This document shows positions 31,640 to 41,824 of a DNA stretch of 64,000 nucleotides, one piece after another (position 1 is the stretch's first letter; the number at the start of each line of letters is the position of its first letter). A program made the position numbers and the translations under genes. Location of the stretch: positions 101,412,796 through 101,476,795 of the forward strand of contig NC_081415.1 in the NCBI RefSeq assembly GCF_030272615.1, given 5' to 3'. The DNA is from Cryptomeria japonica. Taxonomy: Eukaryota; Streptophyta; Pinopsida; Cupressales; Cupressaceae. Under the pieces are notes generated by a model. It had not been told where the DNA came from. It was given only the letters and a program-made list of their open reading frames with translations, and did not search any database.

Positions 31640-33090
31640 TTTTAAAAATACAATATAAAAAATGAATAACATGCATATATTTAATTACAAAAAGAATCTA
31701 AGTTTTAACATAAAAACCTTGGTCAAAATTAAAAAATGACTAACATGCTTATATTTACTTACAAAAAGAATCTAAGTTATAACATAAAAACCTTGGTCAA
31801 AATTAGTTTTGTCTTTTAAAACGTGTTAAAATCTCATGCAAACTCTTAAATATTAGAAAGAAAAACAAGAGAAAAGAATAGGAGAAAAGTGTTGGTCAAA
31901 TTAGAAGAATGGATTCAAATATAAATTTAAATTAAATTTGGAGAAGGCGTTAAAGAGTTGGACTTTAAATGGTTAAATATTAGTCTCCTTTTAAGCCCAC
32001 TTTTGTGACTTTATTTTTTCTTGTCATATTTGAATATAGCCATAATTGTGTTGAAATTAGCATTGTTGTAGTCACATCCCTAACAAACAAAAAATAAAAT
32101 TAAAATATATATTATTTCTATTTTTTTTAACTACAACACTAATCCCATGACAACTAAAAAGAAAGATGATCCATTCTTTTTTCACCATGGAAATTCAAAT
32201 CTTTCAAAAAGACAATAAAAAAGAAAATCTTACTCATGTATTCCTAAAATAGTTTTGCCTTTTAAAACATGTTAAACTTGCATGTAAACTCTTAAATATT
32301 AGGGAAAAAAACAAGAAAAAAGGAAAAAGAAAAAAATGAAAAAATGTTGATCAAATTATGAGAATGAAATCAAATAATTTAAATTAAATTAGAAAAAGGA
32401 AATAAAGAGTTTGTTAAATATTAGTCTCATCTTAACCCCACTTTTGTGACTTCATGTTTTCTTGTCAATTTGAATATGACCATAATTGTGTTAAAATTAG
32501 CATACATTCCTAACAAACAAAAATAAAATAAAAATATATTTTATTTCTATTTTTTTATAATTACAACCCTATTCCCATGGTAAAGAAAAAGATGACCCAT
32601 TTTTCAATTTGGCCACCAAAATTTAAATATTTTTAAAATACAATTAAAAAAAAAAATTACTCCTATAAATTCTTAATTAAGCTCCCACCCAAACTCCTAA
32701 ATATTAGGAAAAAAAACAAGAAAAAAGAAAAAGGAAAAGTGTTAATCAATTTACAATAATAAAATCAGATATATATTTTAAATAGTTAAATATAAGTTTC
32801 TTCCTAAATACATTTTTGTGACTTTATGTTTTCTTGTCAGGTTTGAATATGACCATAATTATGTTGAAATTAACATATTTTTATTCAAAAAAATCGAAAC
32901 AAAATCTAATATACCATTTAGAATCTCTGAATGCATGAAAATAGCTATAAGAACTAATTTTACCACATAAATTCAAATCTTTAACAAATACAACTGGAAA
33001 AAAAAAATCTTAGTCAAACATATTAAACTCACATGAAACTTCAAAATATTAAAAAAAACACAAGAAAAAGTTAAAGGGAAAAGGTTTCTA
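31640..33090. repeat. Four diverged AT-rich tandem repeats, about 350-450 bp each
   Basis: The anchor phrase AACTCTTAAATATTAG recurs at about 31,841, 32,287, 32,692 and 33,037 (spacing 446, 405 and 345), each followed by A-rich ACAAGAAAAAAG and then by CCCACTTTTGTGACTT and TTTGAATATGACCATAATT. No ORF is conserved between units, so this is noncoding satellite-like DNA. Confidence 0.75.
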
Positions 33091-33119
33091 TCCTAAAACA
33101 AGAAAATACAAAACTCTAG

Positions 33120-33650
33120 ATAGGGGCATGAAAAAGCGCAAAAATTAAAAATTTCCGTAGGTTTCGGCGAAAATGTATCCGTCTACAAGTCAAATACACC
33201 ACGACAGTGACATCTTACACAAAATATTATCGTATTCTACGGCGTAGGATACGGTCACCTCCGCCGTATCATCAGCAAATACGAAAAGTAACAAAAGTCA
33301 AAAGAAACTAGATAACGTAGATACTTTTCTTTGCCACGTGGAAGAAATTGTCAAAAACGCCACGTGGAACAGTGTTTATTTCCCTCGGTGGCGCGAAGAT
33401 ATGTGGTTGGTGAGATCTGATGGTGACGTGGAAATGTGAAAAGCCGGAAGATCTGATTATGTTGGAGGGCAGGAATGCATGTCATGCCATGTCATGCCAT
33501 GCATGGGTGATGTATGCATTCGTTATGATGCATGGCAGACAAAGTAGGATGACGTGGCAGTGTCTTCTAGAAACCCGAATGTAACTGAAAGTCTCAAGGT
33601 GGTAAAAAGGATTGAGATGATAGCGGTTGTTGGGGGTGGGGATTTGAATG
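33120..33650. promoter_or_regulatory. Promoter-like island with G-box, ABRE and RY motifs
   Basis: Less AT-rich than its surroundings. It contains two G-boxes (GCCACGTGG at 33,333-33,341 and 33,359-33,367), two GACGTGG elements (33,425-33,431 and 33,551-33,557), an RY-type CATGCATG (33,498-33,505) next to a repeated GTCATGCCAT, and an 11-bp near-perfect inverted repeat CGTATTCTACG/CGTAGGATACG (33,231-33,253). Such clusters mark ABA- or seed-regulated plant promoters. No coding region follows on either strand within several kb, so it may be an orphaned promoter or an enhancer. Confidence 0.45.
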
Positions 33651-34740
33651 GAAATATTAATTTGAAAAATATTATTTTTTTAATGGGTTAAGAGTTAAAG
33701 TAGCTTATTTATCTAATTAAATTATGATTTGGGTATCTATTTAGTTAAATTTGTTTTTATCTTGTGGAAATGTATTTTTATTAAATTTGTTGGTTTATGA
33801 TTGGGGTATTCATTTTGTTAAATCAATTTTTTTTAAGTTGAGGTTAATATTTATTTTCTTAAATTTGTTTAAGATTTAGATAGGTATTATATTTAAAACA
33901 AATAAAATCTTTTAAAGATTTTAATAGAAATATAATCTTATTTAGAGTTATTTATTTCATTTTGTCTTAAAGTTCAATTTTAAAGGTCAAGTTTGAATTT
34001 CCGTGCTTCTCATGTTATTGACATATTCACAATTTAAGGTACAATTGAATTGTTTTCTTTTATTTTGTCTTATAGTTCAAATTTAGTGGAAGAATAGACT
34101 AGCTACCATTCAAGTTTGAATTTTTCATTCTTCACATGTTGTTGACACAATGACAATTCAAGACTTCGCCTAAATTTGTTCTTAGATTTGATATTTTTAG
34201 TTCTACATTAAATATAAATTGTCAAAAATTAATATTCTTGAGTATATTTTTTTAATAAAAATGTATATATTTATTACAAGGTCCTACGAAATAATTGTTA
34301 TATTCTACCTTGATATGATGGCTTAGTTGTGTTATAAGGTAACAATATTATGCCTTTTAAAGTTCACAATCAATTATAAAATTTAAGCAAAAGCGTGGAG
34401 TTATTAGGGATTATGATATCAATCATCAATGTGTGTACTTTTTAAGAAGTCCATAATCAATCATAAAAGTCAAGAATAAGTTTGACATTTTTTAGAGATC
34501 CTAACATCGATGATCAAAGTTTACTAAAATTACGTATAAAAATTTAGAATGAGAAGATATGATTCCTTCCTTTAAAAGATGATGTATTATTAATTACCAT
34601 TTAATTAAGAGCTTTGTGAGTTTCATAATAAAATACCAATTTATACAAAGAGTTTTTGTGATTTCTTGACTTACAAACATATATCTCCTTGTTGTGTTTT
34701 GGTGAGGGTGGAAAGATATATTAGTTACTAAGTTTATTAG
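33651..34740. other. AT-rich intergenic DNA, nothing recognised
   Basis: Some short phrases recur (for example GTTCAAATTT and CACATGTTGTTGACA near 34,010 and 34,130), suggesting an old local duplication. No ORF or transposon end is visible. Confidence 0.5.
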
Positions 34741-34945
34741 TGTGTATGAAGGTGAGGTATTTGTTGTCACTGATTTTAGCTAGCCCAAATTATGGGACAA
34801 TCCCTACAAAACTTGTCTGTTTCGTAGCCTACGTCCTCCAAGGTCGGTCGACTTACCTTGTAAACCGTATCAATTTGCGTCTTTGTTTTTGTCATTTTTT
34901 TGTTTTCATGTTGTTTCCTTGATCTTTTATTTCATCTTTTGATTG

Positions 34946-35355
34946 CACTTTGGGTTTTAAAACCCAAAATGTAGTGTTTCTTGTCTTTTCCTGCACGTCG
35001 GGTTTTAAAACCCGAAGTGCAGTTTTGGTCTGCAAAGTAGTGCAGGTTGGGTTTTAAAATCCGACCTACTAGCCTCTTTTATTGTCACATCGGGTTTTCA
35101 AACCTGATGTGAAAATCATGTCCAACCCCATTGACAGGTCGGCTCTTAAAACCCGCCTTGACAGTCTTTTTTTGCACATAGTGTAGGTCGGGTTTTAAAA
35201 CCTGACCTGCAACCTAGGTTTTGCCCAACTATAGATCAAGATTTAAAACCCGGCCTGCAGAACCTTGACTTGCAACATTAGCAGATCGACTTTTAAAACC
35301 TGACCTGCTAGTATGACTTATCCTAGTGCAGATCAGGTTTTAAAACCTATCCTGC
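34946..35355. repeat. Nine palindromes spaced 43-50 bp apart
   Basis: Inverted repeats centred on TTTTAAAA (TTTTCAAA in the fourth) lie at 34,958, 35,006, 35,055, 35,098, 35,147, 35,196, 35,244, 35,294 and 35,341. Arm matches by eye are 12/13, 15/16, 11/15, 12/13, 11/16, 12/14, 7/14, 10/14 and 11/14. Arms differ between units (TTTGGG, GCAC.TCGGG, CACATC.GG, AGGTC.GG) yet stay self-complementary. The 20-bp spacers between them are not conserved. Confidence 0.9.
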
Positions 35356-35692
35356 TGATTTTTCTACCTTTATTTTATAAGGGCAATTTTTTATCTTTCA
35401 AACATCATTTCGAGACTTTGAAGCTAGCGATCTGATGGTGAATGTCAATTTTCGTGATGAAAATGTTGCATATTCTAGTAGATGACTGATCCTTCTCCAA
35501 GTAAAACCGAAGAGAGGAAAATGAAGAATAAAGTGTCTTCTTGACACTAAGTAGTTTGGATTCATGTAGTTGCATTTTCTTTTACTACAAATTTTCATGT
35601 AGCTACACTTTTATTTTATGTATAAGTTGTAAGCATTTTGGACTCTACAGTTGAATTAGTCAACCGCACCCACATTTTTCTCAACTCCTTCC

Positions 35693-35702
35693 CTATAAAA
35701 GG
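35693..35702 (+). promoter_or_regulatory. TATA box downstream of the palindrome array
   Basis: CTATAAAAGG in a CCCTATAAAAGGAGG context, a strong plant TATA box. No ORF of size follows; the transcript would be noncoding or belong to an LTR. Confidence 0.5.
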
Positions 35703-36400
35703 AGGAGCCTCATTTGTAATATTCATCTTTTATATGCTTAGCAAAACTTTGTCGACTTGTTGCCTCAAGTGAGACTTTGAGATCTTTTGTTGTGAAAATT
35801 AATCAAGCAAATAAAGAAGACAATTCCCTTTGTTTCCAAACTTTGAGTTGGGTAAGCAATTATGTATATGAGTGAATGTTCTTTTGTTCATTGCTTATAT
35901 ATATGTTCTTTAATTCCTTGATGGTATTGGTGTTTGGTTTATGTTATTAAAGGAGCATTCTAATTGTGATTATAGACTTTGAGCTATCTTTCATATTTAG
36001 AAAATCTTACTATGATACGGTGATTAAGCATGAGGCTTTGTACTACTGTTGATTACTTTTGGTTAATGGAAGTTTCACTTATATCTTGAAGACTTTGAGC
36101 TAAGAGAACTATAATAGTTATTAGATTGGAAATTGGATTGTACTCACATAAGACTTTGTCCTTATGCTGATTTAAGGATATATTTTAATCATTGTAGGCA
36201 AGTGTAGGTAGTTTGTTAGTTTGTGAGAAGTTTGATCAAGTGAAGGAATATATGTTAATTCTGAAATAAAAAGAGATTTATACACCTTGATCTCCCCCCT
36301 TGAATTTACTTTCAAGTTGTTGAAATACCAAAATTCTACCAAGGAACCTCCCCTTGATGAGAGGAGAGACTTTGTCTCAACATAGCTATGTGTGAAAAAT

Positions 36401-36836
36401 ATATTTTGGCATTGGTACACTGGTGACAAAATATTCACCCAATAATATTAAACAATAACATATTTCAATTCGTAGTTAGTTAATATAACACAAATAAATC
36501 AAATTTGTTTTTTAAAAGGTTTTATCTTTTTAAATTATTTTTTATACACTTAGTTGTAGAGGATAAAAGTGTATAGTTTGAACTTTTACACTTGTAATTG
36601 TAAGTGCCTAAAATTGTATGGGATACATGACAATCTAATGATGATTTAATATTCTAGCACACAACCTACATGACATGAATAAAATTCATGGTCAGCTTAT
36701 CTAGTCTTTATATAAGTGTTTGATAAGATCCTAAGACCTTTTCTTATCCTTTCTCATGCTCACTAGCTTCTTTCCTTTCTCATGCACCCCTCTCATCATG
36801 GAAAAGCCTTATATTAGGCTCTCCAATAGTCGAATT
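36401..36836. other. AT-rich spacer, nothing recognised
   Basis: No ORF with coding character. A frame on the minus strand at 36,172-36,438 is not supported. Confidence 0.4.
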
Positions 36837-37816
36837 TGTTAGAATTAGGGATCATTGAGAGGGAGAGGGACAGGGGGTGAATCAGTGATCTATCGAAAAT
36901 CAAATCCACAAACTTATTCTTTATCCATTGGTTAGCAATGCATATCAGAAAAGAACATAAACAAGCAATAAACAAACCACAGATCCACAACACCAGAATT
37001 TTAATGTGGAAAACCAGAAAGGGAAAAACCACAGTGGGGCTAGAACCCACAATATTCATATATTATGGCCCGGAGTACATAAATATTACATAGATGGGGA
37101 ATCCACTTGCATTCAAGCTCACTACCTAGAGCTCACTGCTCAAATACAATAACTCAGAAGGATACAAACCTCAAGGAAGTCTCACTGACTTACAATTTGA
37201 TTACAATGAGGAAATACAATGAAATGAACTCTGAAGTAGCATCTGACAATGCATGAATGAGTTCCAGTTAAGCACCAGATCTTTGACTTTATTTGCTCTA
37301 CAAATACTTTGTTTTGGTCTTAGTCAGCTACCAGATTATCTGTGAACCAAATGCGTATGTGAAATTGCACTCAATAGCACCAAAACTAATTGCCACACTT
37401 CTATTACATCGAAAACCAATTGCCAAATCAATCTTATATATCTAGTCTTAACAAAAATAATCTCCTTCAAGTCGACTTCAAGAAGTGTAATGTGTATCTT
37501 CAAGTTAGCTTCAATCTCTAACAAAACATAGCACTAGACCAAAATAATATGATCACATGCTTCCCAAGGATCATCCCATTCACCAAAACATGAAATCAAC
37601 CACCAAAATCACTGCAATCATCGTAAATCTTTTCAAACCAAATTATCATCGAGATAGCCCTAGTTTACTAGTTAACTGCCTACTGATTAACTCCCGCTTC
37701 CAAATAAGAGGAATCACAACTACCATATCGAATCTCCAAGAAGAGTTACCATCAATGACAACCCTAAACCATAAATCAAGCATCGAAAGTCACCAGATGA
37801 GTGTCAATTGCCAACA
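36837..37816 (-). repeat. LTR of a family N relative
   Basis: About 980 bp from TGTTAG to CCAACA on the plus strand. It carries the family hairpin in a changed form (GATCATTGA at 36,850-36,858, TCAGTGATC at 36,882-36,890), the AAAGGGAAAAACCACAGTGG module, ACCCACAATATT, and, just inside, the sense purine tract AAAAGGGGGAGAT. As the LTR precedes the element's internal part on the plus strand, it is the 3' LTR of a minus-strand element. Confidence 0.75.
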
Positions 37817-39122
37817 ATCTCCCCCTTTTGCATTGATGGCAACACTCATGAAAAATGACTAAGTGTTGAAACCTATGAAACCTGTACACTAACCGGATCA
37901 AGAATAAAGAATTCTAAGGCTCCCCCTTAGATCAACAACCCAAAAATTTGCATCACCAAATTGTACACTCCATACACAATCAGCCTGTACATTTTTCATC
38001 TTATCTCTCCCCGTTTGACAACAATGCCAAAGATAAGGTGTGTTACAAAATAATTTGTACATATACACACACACCGGATAATCAAATATATGCGTTCTTA
38101 AGGAATCCAAAATATGTATTCCAACCTACCTGCAATTTCTCCAAAATTGAAACAAATCCATTCAAAACATAAGCATGGAACTCTATAGCTGCAATCTCAG
38201 TTGGAGTCTCCTGAGACATATTTTGAATGTAGTCCATCTTGTGGTACACTGAGGTGTCTAATCAAGGACCAATTAGGTTCTGGAGTTCACCTGTCCACCT
38301 AACCATTTTATCGATCTCCTTCTCAAAATTCCTAATCTACACCATAATTGTCAAAATTTGGCCTTCAATACTATCGGTTAAGTTAGCTGTAGGGTCATAA
38401 GATTGAGAAATTTGAGCCAACTTACCTCTGCAATTATCTATCTGCTTGTCTATTTCAGAAGTAAAATTTGTCAAAATTAGACAAGACATCAATTTTACTG
38501 CCTTCCCTTAAGGCCTCATCAATTAGTTTCAATTCCTTTTCAAGCTAGGCCTTATCATTATTAATCATTTGTAAAAATGTTTGTACTTTGGCATCTTTGA
38601 ATTTTTCCATAGCCTACCAGGTTGATTCCTTGGTTAAAGAATCAAACAAAGAGGATATGTGATCTAATAAGTTCTGGAGCTTACCGAATGAACTTGTATT
38701 AGCATCAAGTTGTAGTTCAAGTACCATCTATTCCAAAGCTGAAAATGTTTTCCCAATGAGTCTCTTCTCTTCTGATTTAGACTGTGCTAACTCCTGACTA
38801 GCTTGAGCTTGGAGAGAAACAACAACAATCATCCTTTCTGTCAGAGACGTTTGATTGAAAGGTTTGTAAAAAATGATGTTAAAACTGAGGAAAACTCCCT
38901 TGGCTTTGAATTTTTGATGTTTCAATTGCCATGAGGACCAGAGTTTTTGTTACCTTACCCTTCCCTTTATCTGGTTTCTCTTGTTCTACCTCTTCCTTTT
39001 TCTCAGCCTCCTGCCCTGCATTACCTTTATTCTCTATGGGTGCCTCTTGTGCACTAATGTCACCACTTGGTGCACCAACCTCTGCCTCAACTGATTTTTC
39101 ATGTGCCTTATCTACCTCAACT
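37817..39122 (-). pseudogene. Family N relative, C-terminal part of the large ORF
   Basis: Minus-strand coding remnants contain a Glu/Lys-rich hinge with KPDKGKGKVTKT (compare KDKGKGKVGGPPS in the complete element) and QASQELAQSKSEEK, then a segment near 38,650 with LDANTSSFGKLQNLLDH that parallels SLGQLDTLSKF of the complete element. Many stops. The sequence breaks at about 39,123, where an unrelated LTR-like end begins. The gag-like ORF and 5' LTR are missing. Confidence 0.55.
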
Positions 39123-39202
39123 AATAAAATTATAAGGTACTGAGAGGGGGGGGGGGTGAATCAATGCAAGCAAAAATAGTATAAATCTTATTACACCTCT
39201 TA
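39123..39202. other. Remnant of another LTR end with poly-G
   Basis: GGTACTGAGAGG plus a G-run and TGAATCAATG resembles the terminal region of the neighbouring LTR families, but the second hairpin arm does not match. It is cut by the CACTA end at 39,203. Confidence 0.4.
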
Positions 39203-39224
39203 CACTAGTACAAAACAACAATAT

Positions 39225-39965
39225 ATGACTAAATAAACTACGAAAAATTGTAGATAAATGACTAAATTTGATCACGTGACCACTGGTAGTTTATTGCCAG
39301 TCATAAATCAATTTGGTCACGTGACCACTAGTTGTTTTGATTTATCAATTTGGTCATTGATTTAGTCATATATTTAATCACTAATTTATTCATGTATTTA
39401 GTCACTAATTTATTCATATATTTAATCATTAATTTAGTCATTAATTTAGTCATGATAGTCACCAATTTAGTCATATATTTAGTCATATATTTAATCATTG
39501 ATTGTTGTTCTATAGTCATTTATTTAGTCATATTAGCGAATTTTTTTTTTTAAACAAGGGGTAAATGCTTTTGACTTGGAGCTATGAACCAAAGAGGCCA
39601 CAAATGGGGGACCTCATCCCCACACTTCACTTGTTCAAATCCGCAAGCACAATGACCCATCAAAGGCACAAGGCCTTGCGAGCACAAAGGCCCAACAGGG
39701 ATTTGAACCATGGTGGCCGCTTCACCAACAAAGTGTTTTAACCGCAACACTACATGTTCAAAGACAATCATATTAGCAATTTATTTAGTTATTTATTTTA
39801 TCATTAATTTAGTTATATATTGACTCATTAATTTAATCATTGATTGTTGTTAAATGGTCATTTATTTAGTCATCATAGTCATATATTTAGTCCTTATTTT
39901 AGTCATATATTTACATCCATTGGTAGTATATTTAGTCATTTTTATTTATTGGTAGTATATTTAAT
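39225..39965. repeat. Subterminal 12-bp repeats of the CACTA element
   Basis: Variants of TTTAGTCATATA and its complement repeat from 39,225 to 39,540 and resume at 39,778-39,965 after a SINE insertion. Two palindromic G-boxes, GATCACGTGACC (39,270-39,281) and GGTCACGTGACC (39,315-39,326), lie among them. Confidence 0.75.
39541..39767 (-). mobile_element. tRNA-derived SINE
   Basis: On the minus strand the unit begins near 39,767, carries an A-box-like TAGTGTTGCGGTTAAAAC and a B box GGTTCAAATCC about 50 bp in, and ends in a poly(A) tail (T-run 39,541-39,551 on the plus strand). The flanks TCATATTAGC (39,528-39,537 and 39,768-39,777) continue as GAATTT and AATTT, a target duplication of about 15 bp with one indel. 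The internal polymerase III promoter, length near 227 bp and tail together identify a SINE nested in the CACTA subterminal repeats. The parent tRNA is not assigned. Confidence 0.8.
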
Positions 39966-40195
39966 CATTTTATAATGCAAAAATAATATAACATTAAACT
40001 ATAACTAGATCATAAAAGCAAATAAAAATATTACATATACGAATAAGCTACATGTTAGAAATAAAAGATTGATTGAACATCATGACAAACAAGGTAATCT
40101 GCAATAAAAAAATATAATGCAAATATGTATATATAAATCAAGTTATAAGATGTCAAATTTGTCTAAGGGTATATATGTAAATATAATAAAAAATT
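39966..40195. other. CACTA internal noncoding sequence
   Basis: AT-rich; in the sense of the exon it is 3' untranslated sequence. Confidence 0.35.
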
Positions 40196-40552
40196 TCAAA
40201 GTTGTCTAAGAGTTTCCAACTCTTTCAAAATATTCAAAGTACTGCATAAAGAAATAAGAAACATGATAAACATATTCAACTGTATCATTTTTTGCAAATA
40301 TTTTAATGGCCACCTTGCGAAGGTTCCCTCTTTCTCTTTCAGACGGATAACTCCATCTATTTTGTCTTCATAAGGAAGAGGTATGTTACTTGTGACTATT
40401 AATATGTTCACATTTGCATCGCCTGTTCCTTTTAATTTTACTCCATGTAGAATAGATAGGGAGTGAATCCTCCCAATGCCAACAACAATACTATCAAATG
40501 GATCCAACAACCTAACTTTATCACCTTCATTCAATTTATTAATGTGTTTCTA
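40196..40552 (-). pseudogene. C-terminal exon with plant CACTA transposase-associated domain
   Basis: The minus-strand reading EGDKVRLLDPFDSIVVGIG, a following LHGVKLKG, IPLPYED and TFARWPLKYL matches the pattern of the plant transposase domain in En/Spm elements (Pfam PF03017 type): a residue-poor VALL..P strand, G-x-I, LHG, L-P, then A/G-x-x-x-WP near the end. A strong splice acceptor, TTTTTTCTTTTTGTAG, precedes the exon at about 40,553, so this is a spliced 3' exon. The frame is open for about 119 codons to a stop at 40,196. Upstream exons are not in view, probably displaced by the element at 40,843. Confidence 0.55.
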
Positions 40553-40837
40553 CAAAAAGAAAAAATAACACGTTATATTAATACATATGTAATGATTACA
40601 CTCATTTGCATAATAAAACAACCATTAATTTAATAGTACGTGTGTTAAAATAACTACAAAAAGAAATTTTCAAAAAATTGCAATGATTCTATAGTTGAAA
40701 AAAAAAACATCTAGCTGACCAAAGTTATGAATTCACTATAATAGTCATACAATTACAAGAAATACTGCAATGTCAGGAAAAGTAGTTTTTTTCACACATT
40801 TTCTTATATAATTCTGCACAATAGTCTGATTACAGAT
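40553..40837 (-). other. Probable intron of the CACTA gene
   Basis: AT-rich, ends at the acceptor described above, and is cut by the family N insertion. Confidence 0.35.
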
Positions 40838-40842
40838 GTTAT
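40838..40842. repeat. Target site duplication GTTAT (left)
   Basis: GTTAT here is repeated at 47,513-47,517. Confidence 0.85.
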
Positions 40843-41626
40843 TGTTAGGATTCCCAAAGATACTGAGAGGGGGGGGGGGTGTGAATTAGTATCTAACCAG
40901 TTAATAAATTTACTTGACTTAAAACATGAAAAGCATATTAAAACTGTGTACCGGTAAACCAGAAATAATGCAGTAAACAAGAATAACAACAACCACATGA
41001 GAAGCACACCATAACACAGTATTTTAATGAGGAAACCCGGTGTGGGAAAAACCTCAGTGGGATTTGTGACCCACAATATTAGCTTACTGGCCAATAAGGG
41101 AATATTACTCTTACAATAGGGGCCTGCACATGCAGGAAGGCAAAGTGCCTAGAGCTCACTGCTCAATTACAAAAAAAGTCACATTGACTTACAAAAATGG
41201 ATTATATTAATCCAATGTCTTGTACTACTTCAGATTAGCATCTTCTATGCCAAATCCAGTACCAGTTTAAGCTCTGCTACATACATAAACCCTTAACCTA
41301 TAATTCACATATTAGGTATGCATAATTTTGCCTATCTCCTTATTACAAAATGTTCTACAATGATCTCATAAATAATTTTACAACTTGCCATGTCGGCTTA
41401 CAATGATTTTACAATTAATTACAAAATACATTATAAACAAAATTCCTGTCGGCCAGGGTGCCGGTATCCTTCCTTTTACTGTTGGTGTTCTGTGTGCCAG
41501 TGTAGAGTCTGTCATTGTCGGTGCCAGTATATTTGTCTTGCTGGTATCATATGATTGCAAGGTTGCCATCAATGACAAAACCTTCAATCACCTACAATTT
41601 CTCATTGGAGTGTGCATTTGCCAACA
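40843..41626 (-). repeat. 3' LTR of the family N element
   Basis: 784 bp, plus-strand TGTTAGG to CCAACA. Hairpin arms AGATACTGA (40,858-40,866) and TTAGTATCT (40,886-40,894) flank an 11-G run. Sense purine tract CCAAAGGGGGAGAT at 41,627-41,640. The arm GTTGCCATCAATG (41,562-41,574) is the exact complement of 41,641-41,653. Confidence 0.9.
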
Positions 41627-41824
41627 ATCTCCCCCTTTGGCATTGATGGCAACACTCATGAGAAAAATCAAAAAGTGTCCAAAAATGATATCCAAAAATA
41701 GTCTACCAAAATTGTCTTTCCAAAACTGTATGCTCCCCCTGAGCAGATGATGTCCTTTTTCTGACCATTTTTCTCATCCCACTACTTCCCCTTTGACATC
41801 AATGACAAAGGTTGTTATTTGTTG

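Larger units (their letters stand above)
34752..36400 (+). other. LTR- or promoter-like segment, boundaries unresolved
   Basis: A palindrome array, then a TATA box (CTATAAAAGG, 35,693-35,702), then AT-rich leader-like sequence without an ORF. The layout resembles U3-R-U5 of a large LTR. I found no second copy, no target duplication and no convincing primer site, so this is a suggestion only. Confidence 0.3.
39203..40842 (-). mobile_element. CACTA (En/Spm) transposon, left end and internal part
   Basis: CACTAGTACAAAAC at 39,203 has the CACTA terminus, preceded by TTA as a possible 3-bp target duplication. It is followed by several hundred bp of subterminal repeats (TGACTAAAT and its complement, about 12-bp period), the usual CACTA architecture, and then by an exon with a plant transposase-associated domain at 40,196-40,552. 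The right part is interrupted by the family N element at 40,843; I could not find the other terminus, so its true extent is unknown. Confidence 0.6.

Noticed and set aside
34752-36400. Full annotation of this segment as a solo LTR
   Set aside because: Neither terminal dinucleotides with a matching target duplication nor a second copy could be found; kept only as an unresolved segment.
39328-39553. Frames reading MTKxMTK or LVIYL repeats
   Set aside because: Translations of the 12-bp CACTA subterminal repeats.
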